Below are positions 44,590-57,165 of a DNA stretch of 64,000 nt, piece after piece. The stretch is from Juglans regia. Its lineage: Eukaryota; Streptophyta; Magnoliopsida; Fagales; Juglandaceae. Location of the stretch: NCBI RefSeq assembly GCF_001411555.2, contig NC_049902.1:17927420-17991419 (forward strand). The letters are read 5' to 3'. The notes beneath the pieces are model-generated. The model did not search any database. It was not told the origin of the DNA and was given only the letters and a program-made list of their open reading frames with translations. A program made the translations under genes and the position numbers. Position 1 is the stretch's first letter. Every line of letters begins with the position of its first letter.

Positions 44590-46808
44590 CCATCTCCTCA
44601 AAAGAATTCGACCTCGAATCTCCACCTGGATCAAAGGAAAATTGGTTAGTAATATTGAAAATAGTAGAAATAGGATACTTACCTGGAAGATCCATTAGAT
44701 ATGCATTTTCATTAATTTGTTCAATAATTTGAAATTGTCCATCCAAGCTACTCCTATCATCAACTGGTAAAGAATTTAAATCTAAAGGAGAAAATGGATT
44801 AAGTCTATAAACAATTTTAATTGGTGAAAATTTTGTAGTAGCATGAACACTCCAATTATATGTAAACTCAATGAATGGCAAACAATACTCCCACAAATGT
44901 TCATGAAGCACATCTAAAGTCTTCCTCGAACCAAAATGACCACTCCAATATGCAAACTCAATGAATGGCAAATTATACTCCCACAAACGTTCATGCAACA
45001 CATCTAAAATCTTATTTTCACCAAAATGACCACTCCAATTATATGCAAACTCAATGAAAGACAAATAATTGTCCCGCAAACGTTCATGCAACAAGTCAAT
45101 ATATTGCAAATGATACTCCCACAAACATTCATGCAACATATTTAAAATCTTCTTTATACCAAAATAACAACTCCAATTATATGCAAACTCAATGAAAGGC
45201 AAGTGATAGTCCTACAAATGTTCATGCAACGCATTGAAAGTCTTCCTTACACCAAGGCTACCCAACAAACCACCATGTCTATCACACACAAGCAATTTAC
45301 GCATAAAACTAGTAGGCACACAAAGTCTATTCTCTCTAAATAAGTATCAATCTAGTTTATGGAACTTATCAAATTATGCTTTCTCATATGTTCCATACAC
45401 ACTAGCAAAGTCATCATCATTAGCATGCAATTCCATATCATATTCAAGTCTCAACAATTTTGCACCTAAAATGAAGACAAGGACATGCCTTCTTGCAAAA
45501 GAATCAACTACAAAATTTTCTATACCTTGTGTGTATTTGAATACACGAGGAAAAGTCTCAACACAATCCTCCCGCTTATCACGCATTCTAGTCATTAATT
45601 TACCTTGTCTCTTTCAGTGTATCAATGACTCATGTTCTTCAAAGAAAGATCGGTTAGGAATTGTCACACCTGACACAAAATCAATGTAGTGCTTTATCTT
45701 TCTAATAAATGGCAATCCACTAAACACACCAGTAGGAAACATGACATCGTATCCCAACAACAAAGAGACAACAATAATAGGCAACACATACGTCAAGTTC
45801 GTTAGTATTAAGACTCGCCTTAGCATAAAAAACTCACTTTTCTCTTTATTTTTCTCTCACTTTCTTCACTCTCTCTTTTCTTTCCACTCTCTTTTTATTT
45901 TTCACTTTCTTTTTCCTTTTCATACACTTTTTCCTTTTCACTCTCTTTTTTTCATCTTTTTTTGTACTCTCGATCTCACAATTATTTTTCAACTCATTAT
46001 CTCTTTTTCTTGAGGTCTTAGTCTCACCCTCTTTTTTTGTCTCTCTCATTTTTCTCTCTTTCTCCATTTCGGCCTCAATATTTCTTTTTTTCTCATTCTC
46101 ATCCTCACTTTTCAAATTCAGTTGGTCCCCATGAACCTGTGTTGGAGTTTAAGGAGCAAGTTTGATTTTTTTTTCATCATTTTCAAAACTATACATGTTC
46201 CTTAACTCATCATAGATCACATTCTTATCATATTGCCATGGCTTCCCTAACAAAATATGACCAGCATGCATAGACACTACATCACAAAGGACCATATCCT
46301 GGTATTTCCCAATTGAAAAAGAAACTAGCACTTGCTTATTTACCCTAACCTCCCCACAATCACTCAACCACTACAACATGTATGGTTTAGGGTGTTTCAA
46401 GGTACGTAAATTCAATTTCTCAACTAAAGTAGTGCTAGCCAAATTAATACAACTCCTCAAATCAATGATCATACTACATACCTTGTTGTTGATGTGGCAT
46501 CTAGTATGAAAAATGTTCTCACTCTGCTACTCTGTATCATCCATCTTAATTTGTGTATTGAGCGCACACCTAGTAACAAGAGCATCACCATAATCTTCTT
46601 TCTCATACCCATTTTTAACACTAGACTCACGTCACCTCCTATCTCTCCCACCTTGCAAGTTTCTAATCACTGCTTCTTGATTATCCATACTATCCCTCAC
46701 TTCACCCAACACCAAGTTCAACCACTCAAACTGTTGTTGCATGGCTTGTAACACAAAGGATGAATTACCTGCCACACACTTTGGTGATGAGTCACTTCTA
46801 TGAGACAT
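44590..46808 (-). pseudogene. Gypsy gag-pol relic of element X
   Basis: Read on the minus strand from an ATG at 46808 (MSHRSDSSPK), the order is: a gag N-terminal piece, a protease-like domain near 46367-46149 (ending in HILLGKPWQYDKN), a Lys/Glu-rich linker (46115-45846), a small piece of reverse transcriptase near 45720-45650 (SGLPFIRKIKHYIDFVSG), the RNase H/integrase junction (45595-45374), and the integrase C-terminal part. Large deletions removed most of gag, the catalytic RT and the integrase core. Many stops and frameshifts remain. Such a product could not transpose by itself. Confidence 0.85.
44840..45250 (-). repeat. Tandem copies of a chimeric integrase segment
   Basis: The phrase ACTCAATGAA (plus strand) recurs at 44866, 44956, 45049 and 45187, spaced 90, 93 and 138 bases. 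On the minus strand each unit reads roughly GHFG-KTLDVLHEHLWEY followed by LPFIEFAYNWS. The first half belongs to the integrase zinc-binding region and the second to the end of the integrase core. An internal deletion seems to have fused the two, and the fusion was then amplified about fourfold, still open over 230 codons (45202-44510). Confidence 0.75.
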
Positions 46809-47253
46809 CATAATATTCTACACGAAAAGAATGTTAGTGGAAAACCTCACACACTCTCTTACGTGTTTACACTCAAATAATGACACTCCACTCGTGTTTA
46901 ACTCTGAATTGGCTTTTTATTCGAAAATAATCTCATACTCTCTTGCATTTTACCTCAACAGTTTTCCCACTCAAATTCTTTAAGAATTAATTGAACTCAA
47001 TCAAGACAATGCCATCTTGATTTATCCCAACTAGTAATTAGGTCCAAGAAAACAAGTACAAGCAAAACACGAAAGGAATAAAGACGACACGAGAATTAAG
47101 GAAGTTATACGAATGAAAGAGTAAGCTATAAGACAAGATACCAACTTTAATGATGTATGCAGCCCCTTTGATGATAAGGTTAAATCAACAAAATTCTTTC
47201 TTTCTCTTCTTTGTAACAATGTAGCAACCTTTGAATATGCTACATTTTCTGTT

Positions 47254-47308
47254 CCTCTTCTTCTTCTTCTTCTTCTTCTTCTTCTTCTTCTTCTTCTTCT
47301 TCTTCTTC
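47254..47308. repeat. (CTT)n microsatellite
   Basis: About 18 units of CTT inside element X, just before the nested solo LTR. Confidence 0.95.
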
Positions 47309-47356
47309 GAATTTTTTTTTTCTCTTCTTTTCTCTAATTCAATTACAAACAGTAAT

Positions 47357-50300
47357 TGTAACAGTCCGCTAGAAATTCATTGGTGGAATTTCTATTGACT
47401 TTAGGAATCTCGTGAAAACCCCATAAGTTTTTACGAATCGACCAATCGCATAGGTTTTAGTCTGTCAACATAGTCAGTGTTATCACTCACTATGGTGCTA
47501 GTAATATGAGTTTAATTATTTGAGGTAGTTAGAAGTGTCAGAATGCGTTATGGTCTACGCCATTAGACTCAGAGGATTATTTAGGATTTTATGGCGCAAT
47601 AACTTATTTTCATAATTCCGGACGAAACGTCTGTTGAAAATTGTGAAATTATTTTTAGGGGCACTTCAGGGTTGAATTTCGTTAAACGATTTTCACTATA
47701 AGTTAATATGAATATTTAGAAATTTTTAGTACTAAGTTTATTATGTATTTTTTTGGAGTGAATAGTAACCTCGATAAGCGCACCCATTGCAGTGTTTTCA
47801 AAATCACAGTGTGGAATGTCCAAATTAGGTTAGAGAAGTTTTATTTGGACACTTGGCAAGATTTTAGCCACACTTAGTGAATGGTATTAGACACTTGACA
47901 CAAAGAAGAACCATTAGATAGATTTGTGAAGGAATCAAGGTGTGAGATCATGCCACCTAAGCAAAGTTGTGTTTCATCTGTTCAACCAAATTGTGCCAGA
48001 CCAAAGAGGGTTTCAACCCTAGCAAAACCCTAAATGATTGGAATCCAATTGAAACCCCAAAAGCTTGGTTGAAACCAAAACCCTAAATGGTTTTCCCAAA
48101 CCCTAAAGTTGGCCTCCAAACCCTTTTTAATCCGATTTCTAGCATTGTGTTTAATCACTTGATTAAATCACTTCCACATGCTATTAATTAATCAAATCCT
48201 TGTTATGACATCATTATTCAACCTTTTAAACCTTGGGAATTTGATTGGGCCAAGAAAAATTGATTTTGGGATTGATAGCATCTCAAACCCTAACCAAACC
48301 CCCTTTAAACCCCAAATTGAAGCCCACTTGGTGGGACCCACCAAGGCCCATGAAATTGGCCACCTTGGCAAAGCTTCTTGGAGAAGTTTCCTCCCCCACA
48401 TGGCAGACCATCCACTACCATTGGCTGCACCCAATAGTGCCTTGATGTGAAGGAGAAATCCACTCCATCAACCTCCATCTTTCACAGCTGCTGCAAGCAG
48501 TCTCTGCCCCTCTCTATTCTCCACTTTATGTCACATATCCACCTCCAATCAAGGGTTATTCAAGCCCATAACTTCTCCCTCCAGAAGTCTAAAGTCGTGC
48601 AAGACATACTTCTCTCCATTTTATCACTTCTTTCTCCCGTTCTTAGAGAGAAACCCAAAAGAGCTCTCTCGAGCAGATTTCTGGGACTTATTGCGTGGCC
48701 ATTTACGACCCTTTGTAAGTATTTTCGCACGATTATTCCTTCACATAAGTTTTTCGTCTTTGAGTCTAGTTTCCGTGGATATATTATTAGTCTCATTTCA
48801 TTCTCATTTGGTCGGTCAAAAGTATTTTTAACCATGGAAAGGTCATTCTGGGCTTGAAACTGGAGAGTATGTTATGTTTTGGAAGTTTTGACCAAGCTAA
48901 TGGACTTATCTTGGTCCGAAAATTTTATGGAGTGTTGTTAACATGTGTTTATGAATTTTCATTGAGGTTTTGTTGCATGAATAAAACTTTTGATGATAGA
49001 TTTGCTTAGAGTTAGAAACTTGAAAACTGGAAGTGGAAAAACAGTTTCTATTTGGTGAAAGTTTGAATATTTCGTGGTTTAATCTTATTCCAAAGGCTTT
49101 GATATTTTTATATGATGATCCTAAGCCTCTTATATACATGTTAGGATGTTATTTCGAAGATATTTAGTATTATTTTTAAAGATATGATTTTCTATGCAAG
49201 AGGATTTCGGTTAGGCCTAAACTTTGATGTGTTTGAGTTAGATCCATGTTTTATTAAATTTTAGCCATGTGATTTTAAGTTTGATGGTTGGATCTTCTTT
49301 AGGACACATTTTTAAACCATGTAATGTGTTAGTTTGAAGATCACATGTCTTTAAGCCATGGATCAAGAGATTGATCATAGTTAGTTGGGAAAATCAGTTT
49401 CTGTTTTGGACTAAGTTTAAAACCAAAAACTCCAAGTGTTGTTTTGTGTTTTTTGGTGAGTTTTGTTTGATGTTTTAAAGCATGTTTGATCTTAGGATGA
49501 TGTTATGAATATGTTAGAAGTAAGATTTGATTTTTTTGGAATTCTTGGAGATGTTTTTATTAAGGTCAAAACTTGTGATTTAAGGTTTACTTTTTGTTAA
49601 AAAGTTTGGGTCTTTTTACAAAAAGTTTGGTATTGATAATTAGCTTTTTCTTAATGGATAGTTTTAAGGGTGTTTTTAAACTTAGGATAGGAAGATCTTT
49701 GTTACAAGATTTTGGTTTATTCATGAGTTTTGGAACTTGAAAGAATTGCAACCAAAATAAGACAAATGGCCTATGTAGGTTTCGGCCATAGTGAGTTTTT
49801 CATAGTTGTGATTGGTTTTAAATTTTTCTGAGTTGAGATTTGAGTTTGGGACAAAATTTACATGAGGAATGTAAATTTTGGTAATTTTTTGGAATTAATT
49901 AATCAAATCCAAAGTTAGGGGGTAAAATGGTCATTTACCCACATGTAGAGGGTAAAATGGTAATTTTACTCTAAGTTGTCTCTTTTCACATTTCTAATTG
50001 TTAGTAATTAATTTCTAACTTTTAGAATAACCTTTTACAGTTACTCGTGTTTCACGCTTTATTCTAGTAGAACGCGACGATCGAGGTAAGTTAGCTTTTA
50101 ACTTACTATCAGTTTAATGTGTATGAGTGATAAGTAAGGGAACTAAATTGTATGTGTGCATGTTATCATATGTGCCATGCCAAGTCATTACATATTTATC
50201 TGTTACACATAATTTATTCTGTCATGAATTATTCATCTGTTACAAAAGATATTCTGTCACGTATTCCTATACATTGCAAGCATGTCATGTTAAGTTAAGT

Positions 50301-51963
50301 ATGCCATCGGTTACATGTATTTCATGTCATGTAAGATTCACTGTCACATGTTACACCATGTTATGAAATGTTGTCTGTTATATGGTATGCCATGTTACGA
50401 AATGTTGCATGTTACATGTATGCCATGTTATGAAATGTATTCTATTACATTTATGTCTTGAAGTATGTCATGTCTGTCATCTTATGTTCATGTCATGTTA
50501 TGCTACGTCAGGACTTTTGTCTTTTATGTCACGATCATGTTACGTCACGTTACGAAATATCATGTATGCCAGTTAAGTTATTCATGTCAATCACGACCCT
50601 AAGCGCTAGGATGAGGTAATATCCTAGTGGAACTCCTTTGTTCACGCTGGAGTGTCTAAATAGGTGTGAAATTCCCTGGGTTGACAAAGTACAGTCAACA
50701 GGTTGCGAATGGGGCCTAATTAGCTGGTCACCGGAGCGCGCCAGGCACTAACGCCGATGGTGCCACACATTACGTTACGTGTGTCCACAGCAAGTGTGGC
50801 ACAAACAAATAAGTCATGGGGCCACAACAACTGTGGAGCATGAAGTATGGGGCCACAACAACTGTGGAGCATACACTACGTGAGACACAGCAATTGTGAC
50901 ACGTAGAATACGTGGGGCCACAACAACTGTGGAGTACGTATTAACGCACTCACAGCTGGTATAGAAACCTGTGATGTGATGCGGTAATCGGCAGGGACAC
51001 ACGGCTCAAGGGGACCTGTGTAGCACCCATATGGTCACTTTAATGATTAAGTCTATTGAATAAGATTTCAAGTTCATGTATTTCACGTTCAAGTCATGTT
51101 TCAAGTTCACGTTATGTTACGTTCAAGTTTACGTTCACGCAATCATGGTAATCCCATGAGACAAGAATATGTTTCAAGTTCATGTTATGTTATGTTCACA
51201 TTTACGTTATGTTCCAAGTTCACATTTATGTTATGTCATGTTCAAGTTCACGTTCAAATTATGCATGTTCACGTTCATGTTATGTTTTAAGTCCATGTTA
51301 TATTTCAAGTTCACGTTCATGCTATGTTTCAAGTCACATTCATGCTAAGCTTCAGTTTCAGTTTAAGTTATGCCAATTATGTCATGTTGTATGTCAAGTT
51401 ATGCTATGATTACTTATGATTTGATTATGCATTCATGCTTTTACTGCCATGCATGCATCATTAACCTGTGTGGAATTTTTCCGTTAACTTGCTGAGATTT
51501 GTAATCAAATCTCACTATGGTAGTCCCAACTACCATTCCCCCCGAATGGTAGATTTTGTTATAGGATCTGAAGGAGAACCGGGAATCGACCAACTGGAAA
51601 CGGCCGACTAAGCGACGGTGCGACATAGATGGTATTTCAATAGTTACCTCAGATTACTACTTGTATTGGTGGAGTTCAGTCTCCAGCACTCTTTTGATTA
51701 CAACCTTATGGACTATTATTGTGATCTTAGTTGTTTAGTATGTCGTTAAGTATGGAGTATGTTTTAAGTATTTGGGATATTTTAGTTTGGTGCATAATAT
51801 TGCTAAAGAAAAAAAATTATCCGCTGCGAATATTGCATAATGCTATATGCATGTTAGGAATATTGCATCTTATATGTCATGAACGGGGGCAGGTAACCTT
51901 GTGTTGCATGTCTCGACACTTCAAATGTTCGTCCGATCCCAAGCGGAATTTGGGGGCGTCACA
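47357..51963 (+). mobile_element. 4.6-kb giant solo LTR, family E (complete copy)
   Basis: The element starts TGTAACAGTCCGCTAG and ends TTTGGGGGCGTCACA, with an exact 5-bp duplication GTAAT on both sides (47352-47356 and 51964-51968). It has no gag-pol similarity and its 5' end is not repeated near its 3' end. It therefore fits a solo LTR of very large size rather than a complete element. It shares terminal style (TGTAAC...GTYACA) and overall plan with family A. It contains minisatellites (about 50150-50580 and 51056-51345) and CCACA hairpins (50784-50932). The fragments at 9769-13172 and 15139-15826 are its relatives. Confidence 0.82.
50784..50932. repeat. Five short hairpins with CCACA/TGTGG stems
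   Basis: Inverted repeats: CCACAGCAAGTGTGG at 50784, CCACAACAACTGTGG at about 50822, 50852 and 50918, and CACAGCAATTGTG at 50885. The related fragment at 10115-10228 has the complementary set with altered loops. Confidence 0.65.
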
Positions 51964-52269
51964 GTAATATTCAATTATGAAAATCAAGCAATTGAATTCA
52001 AGCACACAAGATTTGAAAATGAAGTAGAAGAGAATCAATGGAATGGCACTTCATGCAATTGATAAACTTAGAGATGCAGGAAACCCTAGAATTTTCAAAC
52101 CCTAGGAGATGCAAATTTCAGCCAAACCAAAATACCCTAAGAATTTCGGTAGCCTACTTTTTGTTTCAAATTTTTTTTTTTTTTAGCAACCCTAGAACAA
52201 TGAAGCCCTAGAATTAAATTTTTGAATTCAATAAATTAAAAGATAGAATCAGACTTAATTGGAAACTTT

Positions 52270-52282
52270 GCTCTAAATACCA
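52270..52282 (-). other. Primer-binding site of element X
   Basis: Two bases beyond the 5' LTR end (minus strand), the sequence is TGGTATTTAGAGC, near the initiator tRNA-Met primer site TGGTATCAGAGC with a small change. Its position confirms that X lies on the minus strand. Confidence 0.7.
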
Positions 52283-52284
52283 AA

Positions 52285-53056
52285 TGATATGAACCCACGG
52301 GAATGAAATTGCTTTAACCCACGGTCAATTTGAAAACTCTCCAAGAAAGCCAAAATCAAGTCAATGGATGGAGAACCTAGACCCGATGAGAACTCGTTTC
52401 AAGAACCTAGATTATATTAAAATCTAGACCCGTTGAAGAATCCGTCTCAAGAACCCAGATTATAAAGGAGGAACGCCACAAAGGTTGTGATTTACCTTTG
52501 ATAAGTTCAAAAGTTCAATTAAGAACAAGATGAGTAAAACTCAACTCACGATGAATAAATTCATTTAATTTTATAAACTGATTAAAATGAGGCTACATAG
52601 AGTATTTAAAGCAAAACCTAATGAAACCCTAGCCAAAATAAACCCCCATCTTCCAAAAGTGCCCTTGGATGAACAGTGACGCGGCTACAGTGCGGCTCTA
52701 TAGTAACTCGGCTACAGTAACCCTAACCCTAACCCTAGTTCAATAAAATAATAATTTTCCCAACATGCCATTGCATAGGCCCCCTTAAGTGTTTCCCATA
52801 ACAAACTCAATTATTCTAAACTAATAAAATAAGTTCTTTAAATGAATTAAATAAGTTGAAACCCTTCAAGAGCCCAAAGCCTTAAGTCTTGTCATTGCCC
52901 TCTTCCATAGCTGATCAAATGAATCAAAACTGGATCTTCATCATTCAAGCCCCATTTTGAATGTTGGGCTCTTGCTAAACTCGTCTCAAGTGGATTGCAT
53001 CAATCCTTACATTGTCTCCATGATCTTTAAGACTAGGCTCATCTTGGTTCCCATCA
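52285..53056 (-). repeat. 5' LTR of Gypsy element X
   Basis: On the plus strand it runs from TGATATGAACCCACGGG to CTTGGTTCCCATCA. It is highly similar to the 3' LTR, with scattered substitutions. A telomere-like CCCTAACCCTAACCCTAG run (about 52720-52737) is present here but reduced to one unit in the other LTR. Confidence 0.9.
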
Positions 53057-53061
53057 ACAAT

Positions 53062-53905
53062 GCTTTAATGAGATTGGATAATCATTTTGTGAAGAAAAAA
53101 TCTGAAAACTTTCTTGGAGAAGGAGAGGAAGTAGAAGAGGTTCGAGTCCATAATAATCACACCATAGTAACAACCATTTTGTGACCGTCTTGATTTCTTG
53201 TAATTTGTCAAAGTGAAGGAACCACGAATGACGCAACTTTTTGTTTTGTTTTAAAAACATTTTTGTCTATGACTGCTAGTAATCGTAATAATCATAATAC
53301 GGTGAATCATAAGGATGAGAAAACATTCTTGTTAAATAAGGATTTTTTTTCCATTGTTCCAAAGTGAGAACCTGTTTAATGGTGATTTTATGAATAACAA
53401 TAACTGGAGATGCAGGTAAAGAAGGTTGAGTTTGAAGGGAACAAGGGATCTCAAAGAGAATAATTGAATCGGTATCTACTAATATGAATTCATAAAAATG
53501 TTGAGTTTTCTTAATGTTTTGTGGGACAAAATGTCAATCTGGCAAAAGAAAGGCATTAAGTAATTTTTTAGAATTAAACAGGTGTTGAATTTTAGACTCG
53601 GTGGGAAAGATTGAGTGCTAGTGAGATTTAATGGTAATAGGATATGTAGAAGACTGAAATATTAATGTAGAATTAACAATTTGAGAAGGAGAAGAGGAAG
53701 AATGAGAAATAGCTTTGGAGTATGTTGGTAATTTTAGAAAAATTAATGGTGAGAATGAATTGTAAGATGGTCTAATATTTTGTGGTAATATCTCCAATAT
53801 CGTATATGGTCTTGGAGTTGCAAAAAGATAAGGTGAAGAATAGAGAGGAGATGGTGGCCGTGCATAAGAAGATTTAGACCTGACTTTTGACTTTGAAGAT
53901 GACAT
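53062..53905 (-). pseudogene. Pararetroviral last ORF (transactivator-like), split by element X
   Basis: A Ser/Pro-rich N-terminal piece (53905-53618) is followed by frameshifted pieces down to 53062. There the Gypsy element X interrupts it. The C-terminal part resumes at 43813. The position after the polymerase ORF and the general composition suggest the caulimovirid transactivator/inclusion-body class, but a distinctive motif is hard to see. It is broken by frameshifts, stops and the insertion. Confidence 0.45.
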
Positions 53906-54009
53906 GTTTTCCCTGTAAGAATATTCTCGGGATAAAAAATAAGGACAAGAATTAGATTCTTTTTTAATATGTTCAATATCAAAATAAAAAAATACTTAAT
54001 ATAGCTTAC

Positions 54010-55500
54010 CATATAGCAAATATTTGTTTAGCAGTTAGGTTTTTCACATCTTTAATCAAAATTTCTTTGACTGATTTACAATCTATTATAAGTAAAAACT
54101 TTTGATTCAACAAATCATCTTGAAATTTAGGAATACATAATACGATAGCTAAAATTTCATTTTTAATAGTACTATAATTCTTTTGGGCAGGATTTCAACA
54201 TCCTGAATGGAATCGAACAATCTGTTTCGAATCAGTTGATAATTTTTGTTTTATAATTCCTCCATAACCAAGATCAGAGGCATCTGTTTCAACAATTTTA
54301 AAAGTATGAGGAGATGAGAGTCCTGAGTATGGTAATTTCTTAATGTGAGCCTTAATTTGTTTTATAATATTTGTATATTTTTTCTGTACATGGAAGTGGG
54401 TTCTTTTTTAATCTTTTAAATAATGGCTTACATAACGGCCTGATAGATTGATAAAAATCTGCAACATAATTGAGACTTCCTATAAATCTTTGTAGTTGTT
54501 GTTTATCTTTTATTTCATCTGAAAATTTATCAGCAAACTCTATTACTCTACTAATTGGTGTAATAGTTCCTTGATAGATATCATATCCAATGAATCCAAT
54601 TTTATTTTTTGTGATGAAACAACTAATTCATTTTGTTTAACAATTTGAATAAAAGTATTTAAATGTTTTCAACATTATTCAATGGATGAGAAAATATTAA
54701 TACATCATCTATATAAACTACGGAAAATTGAGTGAAATGAGTAAATATTTCATTCATAATATTTTGAAATTCACTAGGAGCAATTTTTTAACCCAAATGG
54801 CATAACATTCCATTCATAATGTCCAAATGGAACTGTGAATGCTGTTTTATAACGGTTTTTTTCAGCAATTTGAATTTTTCAAAATCCACTCTTCATATCA
54901 AATTTTGAAAATACTGTAACATTATAAAGTCGAAATAATAAATCTTTTTTTATTAGGAATTGAATATCTAATCCATTGTAATACTTTATTTAACGGTATA
55001 TTATTGATGACTAGCCGATGGACTCCTCATTCTAATTCTACCTGTTTCTGAACGTAAAAACATAATTCCATGGTGACTTACTTTTCCTAATTAATCTTTT
55101 TGTTAATAAGTCATTAATTTCTCTTTTACAAAATTCTAATAATTCATTATTCATTTGAATTGATCTAGTTTTAGTTAGAATATTCTTTTCAGAAAATTTT
55201 TTTTCATAAGGTAATTCAATTATATGTTGTTTTCTATTCCAAAAAGCATTAGACAAGTTAGAGCATACTTCTTTTCCAATTATAATTTTAAAATTATCAA
55301 TTTTTTGAGTTAGTAACGGATCTTTTAATTGTTCTTGAATTCTTTTATATTTTAATTCTTGTTTTAAGAAAATTTTCTATTTTTCTTTTCTTTTAATCCT
55401 ATTTTTTGTTAAAAATTAATTTATTTGACTAATGAAACTTCCTTTAAGGAGTTAATTTCTATTGATACAGGAGGAAATAAAAATTTAAATTGAATTTCTT
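54010..55500 (-). pseudogene. Pararetroviral protease/RT/RNase H relic
   Basis: The best-preserved reading piece is 55256-55038, which matches the start of a caulimovirid reverse transcriptase. Further leftward, the palm motif region with the catalytic box, the thumb and connection, and the RNase H domain follow in several frames to about 54010. At least four stops or shifts interrupt it, including one within the palm. It cannot encode an active polymerase. Confidence 0.75.
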
Positions 55501-56568
55501 GTTCAAGTATTTTAGTAGAAATTCATTCTTCTGTTATAAAGAAATGATAAAGGCAATGAATGGATTTCCTAATATAACTTTGGTGTTAATATTTTTTATT
55601 AAAATAAATGTTGTTTTAAAGCAAATTCCATTATTACAAATATGTACATTAGATAATTTATAATTTATGCTTAATTTTGTTCCATTAGTTTAGGATAATG
55701 TTTGTTTCGTCTCTTATAACTATTGTTGAACAATCCATTTGTTCTTTATTATGAGAATTATTAAAAATTTTATCTATTTTTAATAATATAATTTCTTGTA
55801 GTAATTATTCATTTGAAATCTCTAGTTTAAGATTAGATGTTTTCAAATTTCTAATCTCTTGTTTTATTTCATTAATTTCTTGTTGTAGATCTTGTATTGT
55901 AATTTTTTATTTTTTTATTTTAAATCTTCCTGCTATCGCTGAAAAATTATAAGGTGCTGAAGAGGTTACTGAAGTAGTTCGATTATTAAAAGTATTTTGT
56001 AGTTTTTCTAAGTAATATTTTTTTTCCTGGGATAATTAATTTTGTCTATTAATTTTAAAATAATATTTTCTTGTTTTGAAAGTACATTAATGGTTTTATT
56101 ACAAATACAATTATTTTTATCTAAACAATTGCAAACCTGTATCTCATCTTCTTCATATTCATTATCAAAAGATTGTTTCGAAAAACTTGATTCTTTTAAT
56201 TGGTAAATTTCTTCTTATTCTGAAGAGCTTTTCTTATCTTCACTTGAATGTATTATAAAGATGTTTAATAATTTTTATTTTAAAGTTTCAGATATATCTA
56301 ATTCATTAATCTGTTGTTTGACTTTACAATTTAATTTATAATGTCGAACTTTTCCACATTTATAACAAACAATTTATTTTTCTTTTTATCAGTCTTTTTA
56401 GGATTTTTTTTATTGGTTTATTATGTATTTGTTTATATTTTGTCTTTTTATAAGGTTTTTTATATTTTCGGTTTTTGTTAGAATAATTCTTATAAATTAT
56501 TTTTCCCTTTTTGTGTCTTCTTGAAGAAGCTAATAATGGAGTATAACCAAACTGTTTATAAAATGTTT

Positions 56569-57165
56569 CTAATTCTTTCTAGCAAATTTCTTTTCTTTAT
56601 CCATCTGCTTTTTTAATATTAAATCATTACATATAATTAAATCAATTCTATTAATAGTAGTTATTATATCACCATATGTAAGATTAATAAAATCAATAAT
56701 ATCATCTGACTTTACTAATGATTCTCGTACCTTTTGCGTGAAGTAATATAGAAGTCCAGCTATGAACTTTTCCTTGCAGTATGGTTGTTGACAGTCATTT
56801 CTAATCATAACTTTAGTTAGAAATACATATTTATACCAACAAAAATCAGATAATTGAGGACATCTTAAATTAATTAACAAATCACTAATTTTTTCTTTCA
56901 ATTGAATAGGAACACCAACGAAGTGTTTGGTTAATACATATATTAAAGTATTTACAGCATCTTCTAATGGTAAACCATCTTTTGTTTTAATTATTTGCAT
57001 ATTTTCATCATGTTTATATGTAGTTAATATTTTTATCCTTTGTTCATGTAAAATATAATGATCCCACCAGCCCTTTAATTGGCCAGTAAAACCTGTAACA
57101 ATAATATGTGCTACTTGGTGATCAGTTTTTCTATTACTTTTATAAACGTTAGCAACCATAATCAT
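56569..57165 (-). pseudogene. Pararetroviral coat/gag-like domain, longest open piece
   Basis: A 198-residue open stretch is rich in aromatic and charged residues, has the layout of caulimovirid coat protein cores, and lies just upstream of a zinc-knuckle remnant. It is the longest intact piece of the viral relic. The neighbouring piece 57788-57543 belongs to the region before it, in another frame. Confidence 0.65.

Larger units (their letters stand above)
43819..53056 (-). mobile_element. Gypsy LTR retrotransposon X, degraded, with nested insertion
   Basis: The element is bounded by LTRs of 767 bases (43819-44585) and 772 bases (52285-53056) and an exact target duplication ACAAT (43814-43818 and 53057-53061). 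On the minus strand the 5' LTR is the right-hand copy. A primer site follows it and the polyprotein relic runs toward the left-hand LTR. A 4.6-kb solo LTR (47357-51963) is nested inside. Without it the element is only about 4.6 kb, so much of gag, RT and integrase has been deleted. X itself inserted into a pararetrovirus relic. Confidence 0.88.

Noticed and set aside
45846..46115. Independent Lys/Glu-rich protein
   Set aside because: It is the charged linker between protease and RT typical of this Gypsy type and lies in line with the rest of the gag-pol relic.
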